Of a stretch of DNA of 64,000 nucleotides, positions 36,170-45,835 are shown piece by piece. The translations under genes and the position numbers were made by a program. The first letter of the stretch is position 1. Each line of letters begins with the position of its first letter. The notes beneath the pieces were generated by a model. The model was not told the DNA's origin. It saw only the letters and a program-made list of their open reading frames with translations, and searched no databases. Origin of the DNA: an uncultured Erythrobacter sp. (GTDB taxonomy: Bacteria; Pseudomonadota; Alphaproteobacteria; Sphingomonadales; Sphingomonadaceae); the NCBI GenBank assembly GCA_947500645.1, contig CANMSD010000001.1, positions 744,001-808,000 of the forward strand, read 5' to 3'.

Positions 36170-38241
36170 TGGGGTATAGGTTGGGTGTTGATGTCGGGGG
36201 GACCTTCACGGATCTTCTGCTTTTCGACGATGAAACGGGGAAGTTCTGGCGCCACAAAACGCCCTCAACGCCGCATGACAGTTCGGAAGGTATTCTGACC
36301 GGTGTTGAGGCGATCACCGGCGAAGCAGATGTGAGCGCAGGCGAGATTGAATTCTTCCTGCATGGCACAACCGTTGCCACCAACGCCGTACTCGAAGGCA
36401 AAGGTGCCAAGGTGGGTCTGATTGTTACCGAAGGCTATCGCGATGTGATGCAGATCGCGCGCAGTTTCGTGCCCGGCGGTCTTGCCGCCTGGATCGTCTG
36501 GCCAAAGCCTCAACCGCTCGCGCATCTCGAAGATACAATCGACGTGCCGGGCCGGATGGGCGCAGACGGCGAAGAGGTCCGCCCGTTGGATGAAAGTGCT
36601 GTGCGCGCGGCCATGCGCAAGCTTAAAGATCAAGGCATTGAGGCGCTAACCGTAAGCCTCATCAATGCCTACGTGAACGGTGCGCATGAGAGCCGGATCG
36701 GCGAGATCGCTGCGAAAGAACTCCCCGGCATCCCCGTGTCGCTTAGCCATGAGGTCCTGCCTGAAATGCAGGAGTATGAGCGAACTCTTTCAACCGTCGC
36801 CAACGCGGCGGTGAGGCCGGTGGTTGGCAATTACGTTTCCAACCTGCGCAACCGGTTGGAAAAAGAGGGACTGAAAGGTCGCCTCTCACTGCTGCGCTCC
36901 GATGGCGGTTTAATGAGCAGCCAAAAAGCCGAAGAGCATCCGGTGAACATTCTCATGTCAGGCCCCGCTGGCGGGGTGACAGGGGCCCTTTGGGTCGCAA
37001 AGAATGCCGGACTCACAAATATCCTGACACTCGATGTTGGCGGAACCTCTACAGACGTGGCGCTGATCGAAGGGTTGGAGCCACGTCGCCAGCGCACGAC
37101 TGAAGTTGGACATCTGTCGGTGCGCGCATCCGCACTCGACGTGAAGACGGTGGGTGCCGGAGGCGGCTCGATCGCTCACGTTCCCGAACTGACCAAGGCG
37201 CTTCGTGTTGGTCCCGAGAGCGCGGGTGCCGTCCCTGGCCCTGTCGCGTATGGGAAAGGCGGCGAACTCCCCACTGTGACCGATGCGAATGTGGTCCTCG
37301 GATATCTTCCGGAGGACTTGCTCGGAGGCAGTTTCCACCTCGATCGCGAGGGAGCAGAGAAATCTGTCCAGACGATCGCAGACGCCTTGGGCGTCGGCCT
37401 GATGGAAGCGGCACGCGGCATCATCGATATCGTCAATGAGAATATGTTCGGCGCGCTGCGCATGATAAGCGTCCAGCAAGGCTATGACCCGCGCGAATTT
37501 GCAGTGATGGGTTTTGGCGGAGCAGGTCCGCTACATGTGAATGCCGTCGCCAAGCTGATGGGCAGCTGGCCAGCAGTCTCACCTGTCTCCCCCGGAGTCC
37601 TCTGCGCGTTGGGCGATGCGACCACACGGATGCGTACGGAGACTGCGCGCAGCTTTAGCAAGCTGGCGCAGGACACTAGCATCTCCGACCTGATCGCAGT
37701 GCTTGATGAAATGGAAGAGCAAACCCGATCCGAACTGCTCGCAGACGGTGTGCCCGAAACGCAGGTCACAAGCGAATTCGAAGTCGACATTCGCTATGCG
37801 GGACAAGCCTTTGAAGTTCCGCTCACCATCTCCAAGGCAATCTTGGAAAAGGACGGGATCGAGGGCATTCTCGCCCGGTTCGATGATGAGCACCGGCGTC
37901 TGTTCACTTTCAACATGGATACGCCGCACGAGATCGTGAACCTGCGTGCGGTCGCGTTGGGTGAGGCGCCCGCCCTGCCCGCTGCGCAGCTCGAAAAGGG
38001 CAACGGCAATCCTTCCGCTGCCAAGATCCGCGATCACACATTATGGATGGACGGCGAAGAACGCGCCGCTGTGATCTACGACCGCGCGAAACTGCGCCAG
38101 GGCGATATCATTCCCGGTCCCGCAATCATTACCGAGATGGATTCGACAACATTGGTCGAGAATGGCTGCACCGCCACGGTCGATCCTGTCGGCAACATAT
38201 TGATCAATCCGAACGCCAAGCGTGAAAATGGGGAGGGCTGA
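36169..38241 (+). CDS. Hydantoinase/oxoprolinase family subunit A (HyuA-like)
   Basis: ATP-dependent subunit of the hydantoinase/5-oxoprolinase/acetone- or acetophenone-carboxylase family, 690 residues. It has the N-terminal actin-like phosphate loop RLGVDVGGTFTDLLLFD, the family marks FFLHGTTVATNAVLEGKGAK and LIVTEGYRDVMQIAR, a second phosphate motif LTLDVGGTSTDVALI, and AVMGFGGAGPLHVNAVA. Members either open cyclic amides with ATP or carboxylate ketones. The start shares one base with the lyase stop. Works with the B subunit three bases downstream. Which chemistry applies is unknown. Confidence 0.9.
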   Translation: MGYRLGVDVGGTFTDLLLFDDETGKFWRHKTPSTPHDSSEGILTGVEAITGEADVSAGEIEFFLHGTTVATNAVLEGKGAKVGLIVTEGYRDVMQIARSFVPGGLAAWIVWPKPQPLAHLEDTIDVPGRMGADGEEVRPLDESAVRAAMRKLKDQGIEALTVSLINAYVNGAHESRIGEIAAKELPGIPVSLSHEVLPEMQEYERTLSTVANAAVRPVVGNYVSNLRNRLEKEGLKGRLSLLRSDGGLMSSQKAEEHPVNILMSGPAGGVTGALWVAKNAGLTNILTLDVGGTSTDVALIEGLEPRRQRTTEVGHLSVRASALDVKTVGAGGGSIAHVPELTKALRVGPESAGAVPGPVAYGKGGELPTVTDANVVLGYLPEDLLGGSFHLDREGAEKSVQTIADALGVGLMEAARGIIDIVNENMFGALRMISVQQGYDPREFAVMGFGGAGPLHVNAVAKLMGSWPAVSPVSPGVLCALGDATTRMRTETARSFSKLAQDTSISDLIAVLDEMEEQTRSELLADGVPETQVTSEFEVDIRYAGQAFEVPLTISKAILEKDGIEGILARFDDEHRRLFTFNMDTPHEIVNLRAVALGEAPALPAAQLEKGNGNPSAAKIRDHTLWMDGEERAAVIYDRAKLRQGDIIPGPAIITEMDSTTLVENGCTATVDPVGNILINPNAKRENGEG

Positions 38242-38244
38242 GCC

Positions 38245-40140
38245 ATGCCTGCACAAATCGTTGAGACGAACTCCGCCCCGTTTAAGAATATCGACATTGA
38301 TCCTGTCACGCTCGACATTATCGAGAACGCCCTTCGCAATGCGCGGATCGAAATGGACGCGACATTGGTGCGCACCGCCATGTCGCCCGGCATACGCGAG
38401 CAGGGTGATGCCTTCCCGCTGATCGCCGACCCATCCGGCAAGATGATTGTCGGGCAGTTCGGCAGCTTTATCGACGGGTTTCTGCGCGGTTTTGACGGCA
38501 CACTGGAAAATGGCGACATGATCTTCCTGTCCGATCCCTACTCTTGCGAAGGCGCGATCAGCCACTCCAACGATTGGCTCGTGCTGCTGCCGGTGTTCAA
38601 GGACGGCCGCTTGATTGCCTACACAGCAATGTTCGGTCACCAGTCGGACATTGGCGGTTCCGTCCCCGGTTCAATGCCAATCGGGGCCAGCTCGATTTTC
38701 GAAGAAGGCGTGCGCATCCCTCCGGTCAAGATTTGGAAGAAGGGCGAGTATAATGACGACCTGATGAAGCTCGTCATGCACCAGACCCGCAAGCCGGACT
38801 GGTGCCAGGCTGACTTGAACGCACTGATCGCAAGCTGCCGGGTCGCGGCACGCCGTGTGATCGAGATGGCAGAGCGGTTTGGCGACGATGTCTACGTTTC
38901 GGCCACGCAAGAGCTGCTCGCACGGAATCACCGCGCGATGAAAGCGCTGATCAGTCAGGCAATCCCGACCAACAAGGCCAGCTTCGAAGATTACCTTTGC
39001 GATGATGGCAAAGGCTATGGTCCTTACAAGATCAAATGCACCATGTGGCGCGAAGGCGAGAAGGTCATTCTCGATTTTGATGGCACCGATCCGCAATCGG
39101 CCGCATCAATCAATTTCTACCTCAACGAGAACATGTTCAAGATGTTCTTCGGCATTTACATGATCATGGTTTTCGACCCGCAGATCCTGTTCAACGACGG
39201 GTTCTACGATCTGATCGAAGTGCGCATTCCAGAGGGATCTCTGCTCAAGCCGGAGTTCCCCGCTGCGCTTTCCGGGCGAACACATGCGCTGGGCCGTATC
39301 TTTGATATCTTGGGCGGGCTACTGGGTCAGGGCACGCCGGAGTTTCTCAATGCCGCAGGATTCAGTTCCTCCCCTCACCTGTTCTACTCAGGCTGGGATC
39401 AACGAGACGGCAAACAGCGCGAATGGTTCCAGCTGTTCCAGATCGGCTTTGGCGGAATCCCCGGCAGGCCGCTGGGCGATGGTCCGGACGGACATTCGCT
39501 TTGGCCAGGTTTCACTAACGTGCCGAACGAGTTTCTGGAGCGGTATTTCCCGCTGAGGATCGAGCGTTATTCGACCGAGCCCGACAGCGGCGGAGCGGGC
39601 CTCCATCGAGGCGGCAACGGCATTCACATGACCTATCGCTTCCTCGCGGATGGGGAAATCGCGGTGCATGATGATCGCTGGTTCGTCCCGCCTTGGGGTG
39701 TGAATGGCGGACACCCGGGCATGCGTGCCAGGAAAGTGCTCGAACGCGCGGACGGCACAACCGAGATAGTCGGCAATAAGGTCGAGGACGTGCCTGTAAA
39801 GGAAGGCGATCTGCTCCACTTCATCACTTGGGGTGGTGGCGGCTGGGGCGATCCGCTCGAACGTGATCCAGAGCTGATCGGCCTGGAAATTCGCCAAGGC
39901 TTGGTCACGTCAGAAGGCGCAAAAGCCTATGGCGTTGTTGCCGATAGCGAGGGTGTGATCGACGCGGCGAGAACTGACGCGCTTCGCACCGAGATGCGTT
40001 CTGAGCGCGGCGAACTTCCGCTGTTCGACTATGGGCCTGGCATCGATCAGCTTCGCGCATCGTGCGAGGAAGAAACAGGCCTGCCTGCGCCGATCCAGCC
40101 TGTATGGCATCACCGCGAAATGGCGGAGGCTGCGGAATGA
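38245..40140 (+). CDS. Hydantoinase/oxoprolinase family subunit B (HyuB-like)
   Basis: Partner of the A subunit, 631 residues. Family marks are DPVTLDIIENALRNARIEMD, TAMSPGIREQGDAFPLI, GDMIFLSDPYSCEGAISHSND and the glycine-rich DSGGAGLHRGGNG, with HFITWGGGGWGDPLERDP near the C-terminus. Length is in the usual range for HyuB and shorter than acetone carboxylase beta subunits. A gamma subunit, needed by acetone carboxylase, is not seen beside it. The stop overlaps the CoA-transferase start by four bases. Confidence 0.9.
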   Translation: MPAQIVETNSAPFKNIDIDPVTLDIIENALRNARIEMDATLVRTAMSPGIREQGDAFPLIADPSGKMIVGQFGSFIDGFLRGFDGTLENGDMIFLSDPYSCEGAISHSNDWLVLLPVFKDGRLIAYTAMFGHQSDIGGSVPGSMPIGASSIFEEGVRIPPVKIWKKGEYNDDLMKLVMHQTRKPDWCQADLNALIASCRVAARRVIEMAERFGDDVYVSATQELLARNHRAMKALISQAIPTNKASFEDYLCDDGKGYGPYKIKCTMWREGEKVILDFDGTDPQSAASINFYLNENMFKMFFGIYMIMVFDPQILFNDGFYDLIEVRIPEGSLLKPEFPAALSGRTHALGRIFDILGGLLGQGTPEFLNAAGFSSSPHLFYSGWDQRDGKQREWFQLFQIGFGGIPGRPLGDGPDGHSLWPGFTNVPNEFLERYFPLRIERYSTEPDSGGAGLHRGGNGIHMTYRFLADGEIAVHDDRWFVPPWGVNGGHPGMRARKVLERADGTTEIVGNKVEDVPVKEGDLLHFITWGGGGWGDPLERDPELIGLEIRQGLVTSEGAKAYGVVADSEGVIDAARTDALRTEMRSERGELPLFDYGPGIDQLRASCEEETGLPAPIQPVWHHREMAEAAE

Positions 40141-41336
40141 GCGACGCGGCCAACACCGGCGCTCTCGCTGGCCTGCGCGTTGTCGAAATGGGGCAGCTCC
40201 TTGCTGGCCCGTTTTGCGGACAGCTGCTGGGCGATATGGGCGCGGATGTCATCAAGGTTGAACCGCCGGGCAAAGGCGACCCCATGCGCGATTGGGGGCA
40301 AGGTGACGAGAAGGTTCAGTGGGAGGTGATCGCGCGCAACAAGCGCTCGGTGACTTGCAATCTCCGCGAGGCCGGGGGTCAGGCCATCGCTCGCCAGCTG
40401 ATCGCCAAGGCAGACGTATTGATCGAAAATTTCAAACCCGGCACGCTTGAACGTTGGGGGCTTTCGCCCAAGGAATTGCACAAGGACAATCCAGGGCTCA
40501 TCATCGCGCGCATGTCTGGCTATGGACAAACCGGCCCCTACTCCACGCGCGCTGGCTTTGGCGGAATCGGGGAGGCGATGGGCGGATGGCGCTACATTGT
40601 CGGCGACCCCGATCGCCCGCCTGCGCGTATGGGCATCTCCATCGGCGATACATTGTGCGCGACCTATGGTTGCATGGGCGTCCTTGGCGCACTGCACCAC
40701 CGCGACAAAACCGGGGAAGGCCAGGTGATCGACACCGCACTTTACGAGGCTGTCTTGCAGGTGATGGAGGGGTTGGTCCCCGAGTACGATCACAATGGCT
40801 TCATCCGCGAACGTTCTGGCTCGATCCTGCCAGGGATCGCTCCGTCGAATGTCTACACCTGTAAGGATGGCCCTTTCATGATCGGCGCGAACAACGACGC
40901 GATTTTCGCCCGTCTGGCGCAGGCAATGGGACAGCCTGAGTTGGCGGACGATCCGGAATATGCGACCCATCTGGCGCGCGGGCGCAATCAGACCGTTCTC
41001 GACGAGATGATCAATGCATGGACAGGAACGCTGACGATCGATGAAGTCGACGCCTTGATGATCGAGTATTCAATTCCCGCTGGCCGCGTTTACACCGCGA
41101 AAGACATGCTCGCAGACCCGCACTTCAAGGCCCGCGAGGCAATTATCGAAGTGGACACGGAGAGCAAGGGAAAGCTCAAGATGCAGAACGCGTTCCCGCG
41201 TTTCTCCAAGACGGCATCCGGTGTGCGACGCACCGCACCAACCGCACCAGGTCAACACAACCTCGAAGTCTTCGGCGAGCTGCTTGGGTGGGATGAAGAG
41301 GCGATTTCAGAGCACGCGAAGCAAGGCCTGATTTAA
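40137..41336 (+). CDS. Family III CoA-transferase (CaiB/BaiF type)
   Basis: Predicted to move CoA from a donor thioester to a carboxylic acid, so readying a substrate for the lyase. The 399-residue protein begins GALAGLRVVEMGQLLAGPFC, has the nucleotide-type segment GADVIKVEPPGKGDPMRDW and KPGTLERWGLSPKEL. Asp171, in the segment RMGISIGDTL, is the best candidate for the Asp that forms the glutamyl/aspartyl-CoA intermediate. The open frame extends to 40062 but the ATG at 40137 overlaps the hydantoinase B stop as ATGA. It ends the operon. Donor and acceptor acids unknown. Confidence 0.9.
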   Translation: MSDAANTGALAGLRVVEMGQLLAGPFCGQLLGDMGADVIKVEPPGKGDPMRDWGQGDEKVQWEVIARNKRSVTCNLREAGGQAIARQLIAKADVLIENFKPGTLERWGLSPKELHKDNPGLIIARMSGYGQTGPYSTRAGFGGIGEAMGGWRYIVGDPDRPPARMGISIGDTLCATYGCMGVLGALHHRDKTGEGQVIDTALYEAVLQVMEGLVPEYDHNGFIRERSGSILPGIAPSNVYTCKDGPFMIGANNDAIFARLAQAMGQPELADDPEYATHLARGRNQTVLDEMINAWTGTLTIDEVDALMIEYSIPAGRVYTAKDMLADPHFKAREAIIEVDTESKGKLKMQNAFPRFSKTASGVRRTAPTAPGQHNLEVFGELLGWDEEAISEHAKQGLI

Positions 41337-41522
41337 TGGGGTCTGCGGACCTCCAGCAGAATTACCAAGGCGCTCTTAACGGAACTTTGCGACCGGGAGA
41401 CAGTTCTGTTCTATTCGCTCAAGCCATTGGTAACAATGAGGCGCGCGGCATCCTTGCGTCCCACCAGTTTGCACAGACCAAAACATCAAACCACATCACG
41501 CTGTCGCACTATCACTCTTGCA

Positions 41523-41540
41523 ATCACATTGAAATGTGAT
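41523..41540. promoter_or_regulatory. 18-bp palindrome before ribBX, putative operator
   Basis: ATCACATT-GA-AATGTGAT is a perfect inverted repeat with 8-base arms, ending 11 bases before the ATG at 41552. No FMN-riboswitch-like structure and no clear Shine-Dalgarno site is seen in the 215-base gap upstream. The protein encoded next begins with a helix-turn-helix domain, so autoregulation is a natural hypothesis. No other use of this site is visible. Confidence 0.6.
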
Positions 41541-41551
41541 ATCCATGATGC

Positions 41552-42802
41552 ATGAGCACATCTATCATCACACGAGTCCGTGAACTCGTCGAAGCCGGTG
41601 AAATGACCAAGGCAGGCCTGGCCCGTGCCGCAGGACTCCACGCCAACACTCTGCGCGATGCGGCAGATCCCGACTGGAACCCGACCGCGGACACGCTTGC
41701 TAAGCTGGAGTCGTTCCTAGACGCCAATGATGAGCGGCCCGTTCTCGTTGGGATTGAGGAGATCATCGACGAGGCCCGCAATGGCAAGATGTACATCCTC
41801 GTCGACGACGAGGATCGCGAGAACGAAGGCGACCTCATTATCCCTGCGCAGATGGCGACGCCCGCAGCGATCAACTTCATGGCGACGCATGGTCGCGGGC
41901 TGATCTGCCTGTCGCTCGACCGTGCGCGTGTCGATCAGCTTGGCCTCGAACCGATGAGCCGCAACAACAAAGAGAGCATGCAGACCGCCTTCACGATTTC
42001 GATCGAGGCTAAGGACGGAGTCACTACCGGTATTTCTGCCGCAGACCGAGCGCGCACCGTCTCGGTCGCGATCGACGCCACCAAAGGGCCAGACGACATC
42101 GTCACGCCAGGACACGTTTTTCCGCTTACGGCGCGCGATGGCGGAGTTCTCGTGCGCGCGGGCCATACAGAGGCAGCTGTCGACATTTCGCGCCTCGCCG
42201 GCCTCAACCCCAGTGGCGTGATCTGCGAGATCATGAACGAAGACGGCACAATGGCGCGTCTCGACGATCTGATCGCTTTCGCGCGCAAGCATGACCTCAA
42301 GATCGGCACGATCCGCGACCTTATCGCCTATCGCATGCGTAACGACCATCTGGTCGAACGGCTTGGTGAGCGCGCTTTCGAATCCGATTATGGCGGCCAA
42401 TGGCGCATGATCACCTATCGCAACACGATCTCCGAGAACGAGGCCTATGTGCTGCAAAAGGGGCATATCAAGCCCGATGAGCCGACGCTCGCTCGTGTCC
42501 ACCCGATCTCGGTGTTTGACGACGTGCTGGGCCAACCGGGTCCGCGCAAGCGCACTTTGCAGCGCGCGATGCAGGCGATTGGCGAGTACGGCTCTGGTAT
42601 CATCGTGATCTTAACTGGGCGCGTCGGATCGAGCGGCGAATACACCGTCGATGAGGCCAATCGCAATGTTGGCATTGGCTCGCAAATCCTTGCAGACCTC
42701 GGCGTCCACGACATGATCCTGCTCAGCAATTCACAGCCCAATGTCGTGGCGATTGAAGGCTACGGCCTCAACATCGTCGATCATCATCCTATCCCGGAGT
42801 AA
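41552..42802 (+). CDS. ribBX: HTH-RibBX: DHBP synthase fused to an N-terminal helix-turn-helix and a degenerate GTP cyclohydrolase II domain
   Basis: Makes 3,4-dihydroxy-2-butanone 4-phosphate from ribulose 5-phosphate for riboflavin synthesis. Residues 5-57 form an XRE/lambda-repressor-like helix-turn-helix ([19 protein letters not shown], then [14 protein letters not shown]). Residues 64-263 are RibB, with [12 protein letters not shown] (Arg89-Asp94), [11 protein letters not shown] and RAGHTEA (His205). Residues 268-416 resemble GTP cyclohydrolase II but lack the zinc cysteines: where RibA has the Cys-x-Cys-x-Cys region the sequence is [18 protein letters not shown]. That matches the proteobacterial RibBX type. 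The added HTH is unusual for a bacterial RibB. ribH follows six bases later. An 18-bp palindrome precedes the start. Confidence 0.93.
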   Translation: MSTSIITRVRELVEAGEMTKAGLARAAGLHANTLRDAADPDWNPTADTLAKLESFLDANDERPVLVGIEEIIDEARNGKMYILVDDEDRENEGDLIIPAQMATPAAINFMATHGRGLICLSLDRARVDQLGLEPMSRNNKESMQTAFTISIEAKDGVTTGISAADRARTVSVAIDATKGPDDIVTPGHVFPLTARDGGVLVRAGHTEAAVDISRLAGLNPSGVICEIMNEDGTMARLDDLIAFARKHDLKIGTIRDLIAYRMRNDHLVERLGERAFESDYGGQWRMITYRNTISENEAYVLQKGHIKPDEPTLARVHPISVFDDVLGQPGPRKRTLQRAMQAIGEYGSGIIVILTGRVGSSGEYTVDEANRNVGIGSQILADLGVHDMILLSNSQPNVVAIEGYGLNIVDHHPIPE

Positions 42803-42808
42803 AGTCAC

Positions 42809-43231
42809 ATGGCCCGTATCCTGATCGTCGAGGCGCGTTTTTACGCGCACCTGAATGACATGCTCATCGCCGGCGCGAAAGCCGCAATCGAAGCCGCTGG
42901 TCATGAGGCTGAAGTGCTGACCGTGCCGGGCGCGCTCGAAATTCCAGGCGCTATTGCACTCGCGGTTGAAGGAGGCGGCTACGATGCTTTCGTTGCGATT
43001 GGTGTCGTGATCCGGGGCGAAACCTACCACTTCGAAATCGTCGCTGGGGAAAGTGCGCGCGCGATCATGGCCCTCACCATGGATGGCATTCCGATCGGCA
43101 ATGGCATCATCACCACCGAAGATGAAGCACAGGCGATTGTCCGAGCCGATCCTGCGCAGAAAGACAAAGGCGGCGAAGCAGCAAAGGCCGCACTCGCCCT
43201 GCTAGACCTGTCTCACCGGTTCGCTCTTTAG
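42809..43231 (+). CDS. ribH: 6,7-dimethyl-8-ribityllumazine synthase
   Basis: Condenses DHBP with 5-amino-6-ribitylaminouracil in the second-last step of riboflavin synthesis; forms pentamers or icosahedra. The 140-residue protein has [13 protein letters not shown] (substrate loop), [35 protein letters not shown] with the catalytic His, and [16 protein letters not shown]. It lies six bases after ribBX, whose product is its substrate. Replacement of the common Phe-Asn start motif by Tyr-Ala is within family variation. Confidence 0.94.
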   Translation: MARILIVEARFYAHLNDMLIAGAKAAIEAAGHEAEVLTVPGALEIPGAIALAVEGGGYDAFVAIGVVIRGETYHFEIVAGESARAIMALTMDGIPIGNGIITTEDEAQAIVRADPAQKDKGGEAAKAALALLDLSHRFAL

Positions 43232-43336
43232 GAGCGTAATCCCCTGATTCCGCTCGATTCCGGGACTTTTCCACGTGACTACGTAGTTTCCCTCTGTAGC
43301 TTTTATGAAGCTGTTAGGTTGAATTGGCAGCAACGA

Positions 43337-43594
43337 ATGCGGTCGCACGTATGCGGTGTTTTGGAGGCATCGCTCAATAAAAACGGGACGGAAACGAAAT
43401 TGACTGCTCAACGAACCGTAATCCCGGCTGAGATTGCGCCGATCATCCTCACCTTGGAGGCGCAATTGTCGCATCTCGACCGCATTGGCGCCTTTATTGC
43501 GGCCGCCCATATCGATGCTGCGATCAACAAATTGCGTGTCGATTACATGCCAGGTGAAGAAGGATCGAAGCCGCCCAAACCTCCGCATCAGTAG
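43337..43594 (+). CDS. Small hypothetical protein
   Basis: I do not recognise this 85-residue protein. The central part, PAEIAPIILTLEAQLSHLDR followed by IGAFIAAAHIDAAINKL, predicts two amphipathic helices; the tail is Pro-Lys-rich. No signal or membrane helix. The start is uncertain: TTG at 43319, ATG at 43337 and TTG at 43400 are all possible, and the last (64 residues, after GGAAACG) keeps only the helical core. It lies between ribH and a MarR-like gene with its own inverted repeats downstream. Confidence 0.5.
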   Translation: MRSHVCGVLEASLNKNGTETKLTAQRTVIPAEIAPIILTLEAQLSHLDRIGAFIAAAHIDAAINKLRVDYMPGEEGSKPPKPPHQ

Positions 43595-43620
43595 TCACAC
43601 GTAATACCAATCCAATCCGA

Positions 43621-43638
43621 TCTCATTATTGAATGAGA
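43621..43638. repeat. Inverted repeat TCTCATT/AATGAGA
   Basis: Perfect 7-base arms with a four-base loop, 26 bases after the small hypothetical gene. Could be a terminator without T run or an operator for the MarR-like gene downstream. Confidence 0.4.
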
Positions 43639-43685
43639 GGTGGGCAAACAACGTAGGGGGATGACATCCGCTTGCGAATTCTTCT

Positions 43686-43699
43686 TGCCCCATGGGGCA
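43686..43699. repeat. Perfect palindrome TGCCCCATGGGGCA
   Basis: A 14-bp perfect palindrome 60 bases before the MarR-like gene, preceded by a GC-rich flank and followed by an AT-rich stretch (TAATTTTAAAA). MarR proteins often bind palindromes near their own start, so it may be an operator; a hairpin role is also possible. Confidence 0.4.
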
Positions 43700-43759
43700 G
43701 GAGGATTGCTTGAATTGCATGAAATCCAATGATAATTTTAAAATCGTGCGGCGGTGAGC

Positions 43760-44344
43760 ATGGAGGATGCAAATCGGCCCATTGCCGCTGACGAGTTCTC
43801 TGTCGAAGAGTCTCCGGACGGTGGCAATCTTTCACCCGTTGCAGACCAGTTGGTAGCGATCGCGGAGAAACTCCGCACCGGTGATATGCGTTCCGTTCTG
43901 GAGCCAATGCTGAGGGCACCCAAGCAGAGCGGCGTGGCGGCTGCACACAGCAAAGCGAGACCATCTCATCCCGACGCGTCCGCGCTCGCCGAGCAGCGTC
44001 GTCAATATGCCGACATGGCCCGTCAGACCTATGACATCAGACGCACTCGCGGGACGATTTTTGGCGATCCTGACCTGTTTGGCGAACCGGCATGGGACAT
44101 CCTGCTCGATCTCTATGTCGCGCATAGCGACGGCAAAGCGGTGTCGGTTTCAAGCGCATGTATCGGATCAGCGGCACCGCCAACGACCGGCCTGCGCTGG
44201 CTCGGCGTGCTGGCCCAGCAAGAGCTTGTCGTGAGGGAGCAGGATCCCGAGGACCAACGCCGCGTTCTGGTTCGCCTGACCGAGCACGGCCTCACCGCGA
44301 TGGACCGCTATTTCGCAGACGTCGTAAAGCGAACGGCTGCCTAA
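43760..44344 (+). CDS. MarR-like winged-helix regulator with long N-terminal extension
   Basis: Protein of 194 residues. The first 90 are polar and probably disordered; the rest is a winged helix: GEPAWDILLDLYVAHSDGKAV, SVSSACIGSAAPPTTGLRWL (recognition helix area), LVVREQDPEDQRRVLVRLTEHG (wing) and a final helix. The wing is typical of the MarR/HTH_27 group. Start is ATG 43760 or GTG 43754. The upstream 165 bases hold two inverted repeats that could be its sites. Target genes unknown. Confidence 0.75.
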   Translation: MEDANRPIAADEFSVEESPDGGNLSPVADQLVAIAEKLRTGDMRSVLEPMLRAPKQSGVAAAHSKARPSHPDASALAEQRRQYADMARQTYDIRRTRGTIFGDPDLFGEPAWDILLDLYVAHSDGKAVSVSSACIGSAAPPTTGLRWLGVLAQQELVVREQDPEDQRRVLVRLTEHGLTAMDRYFADVVKRTAA

Positions 44345-44375
44345 GGCCGCTACTCTTGTCAGCAAGCACAAGCAG

Positions 44376-45773
<1,398 letters not shown>

Positions 45774-45835
45774 TTAAGGCTGTCCCCGATAAGCAGCCGA
45801 CCTGACAACCCAATCTGGAGGATAAAGACAAACCC

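Noticed and set aside
41336..41539. 67-residue frame between CoA-transferase and ribBX
   Set aside because: No ribosome site or family traits, and it runs into the palindrome; treated as control region.
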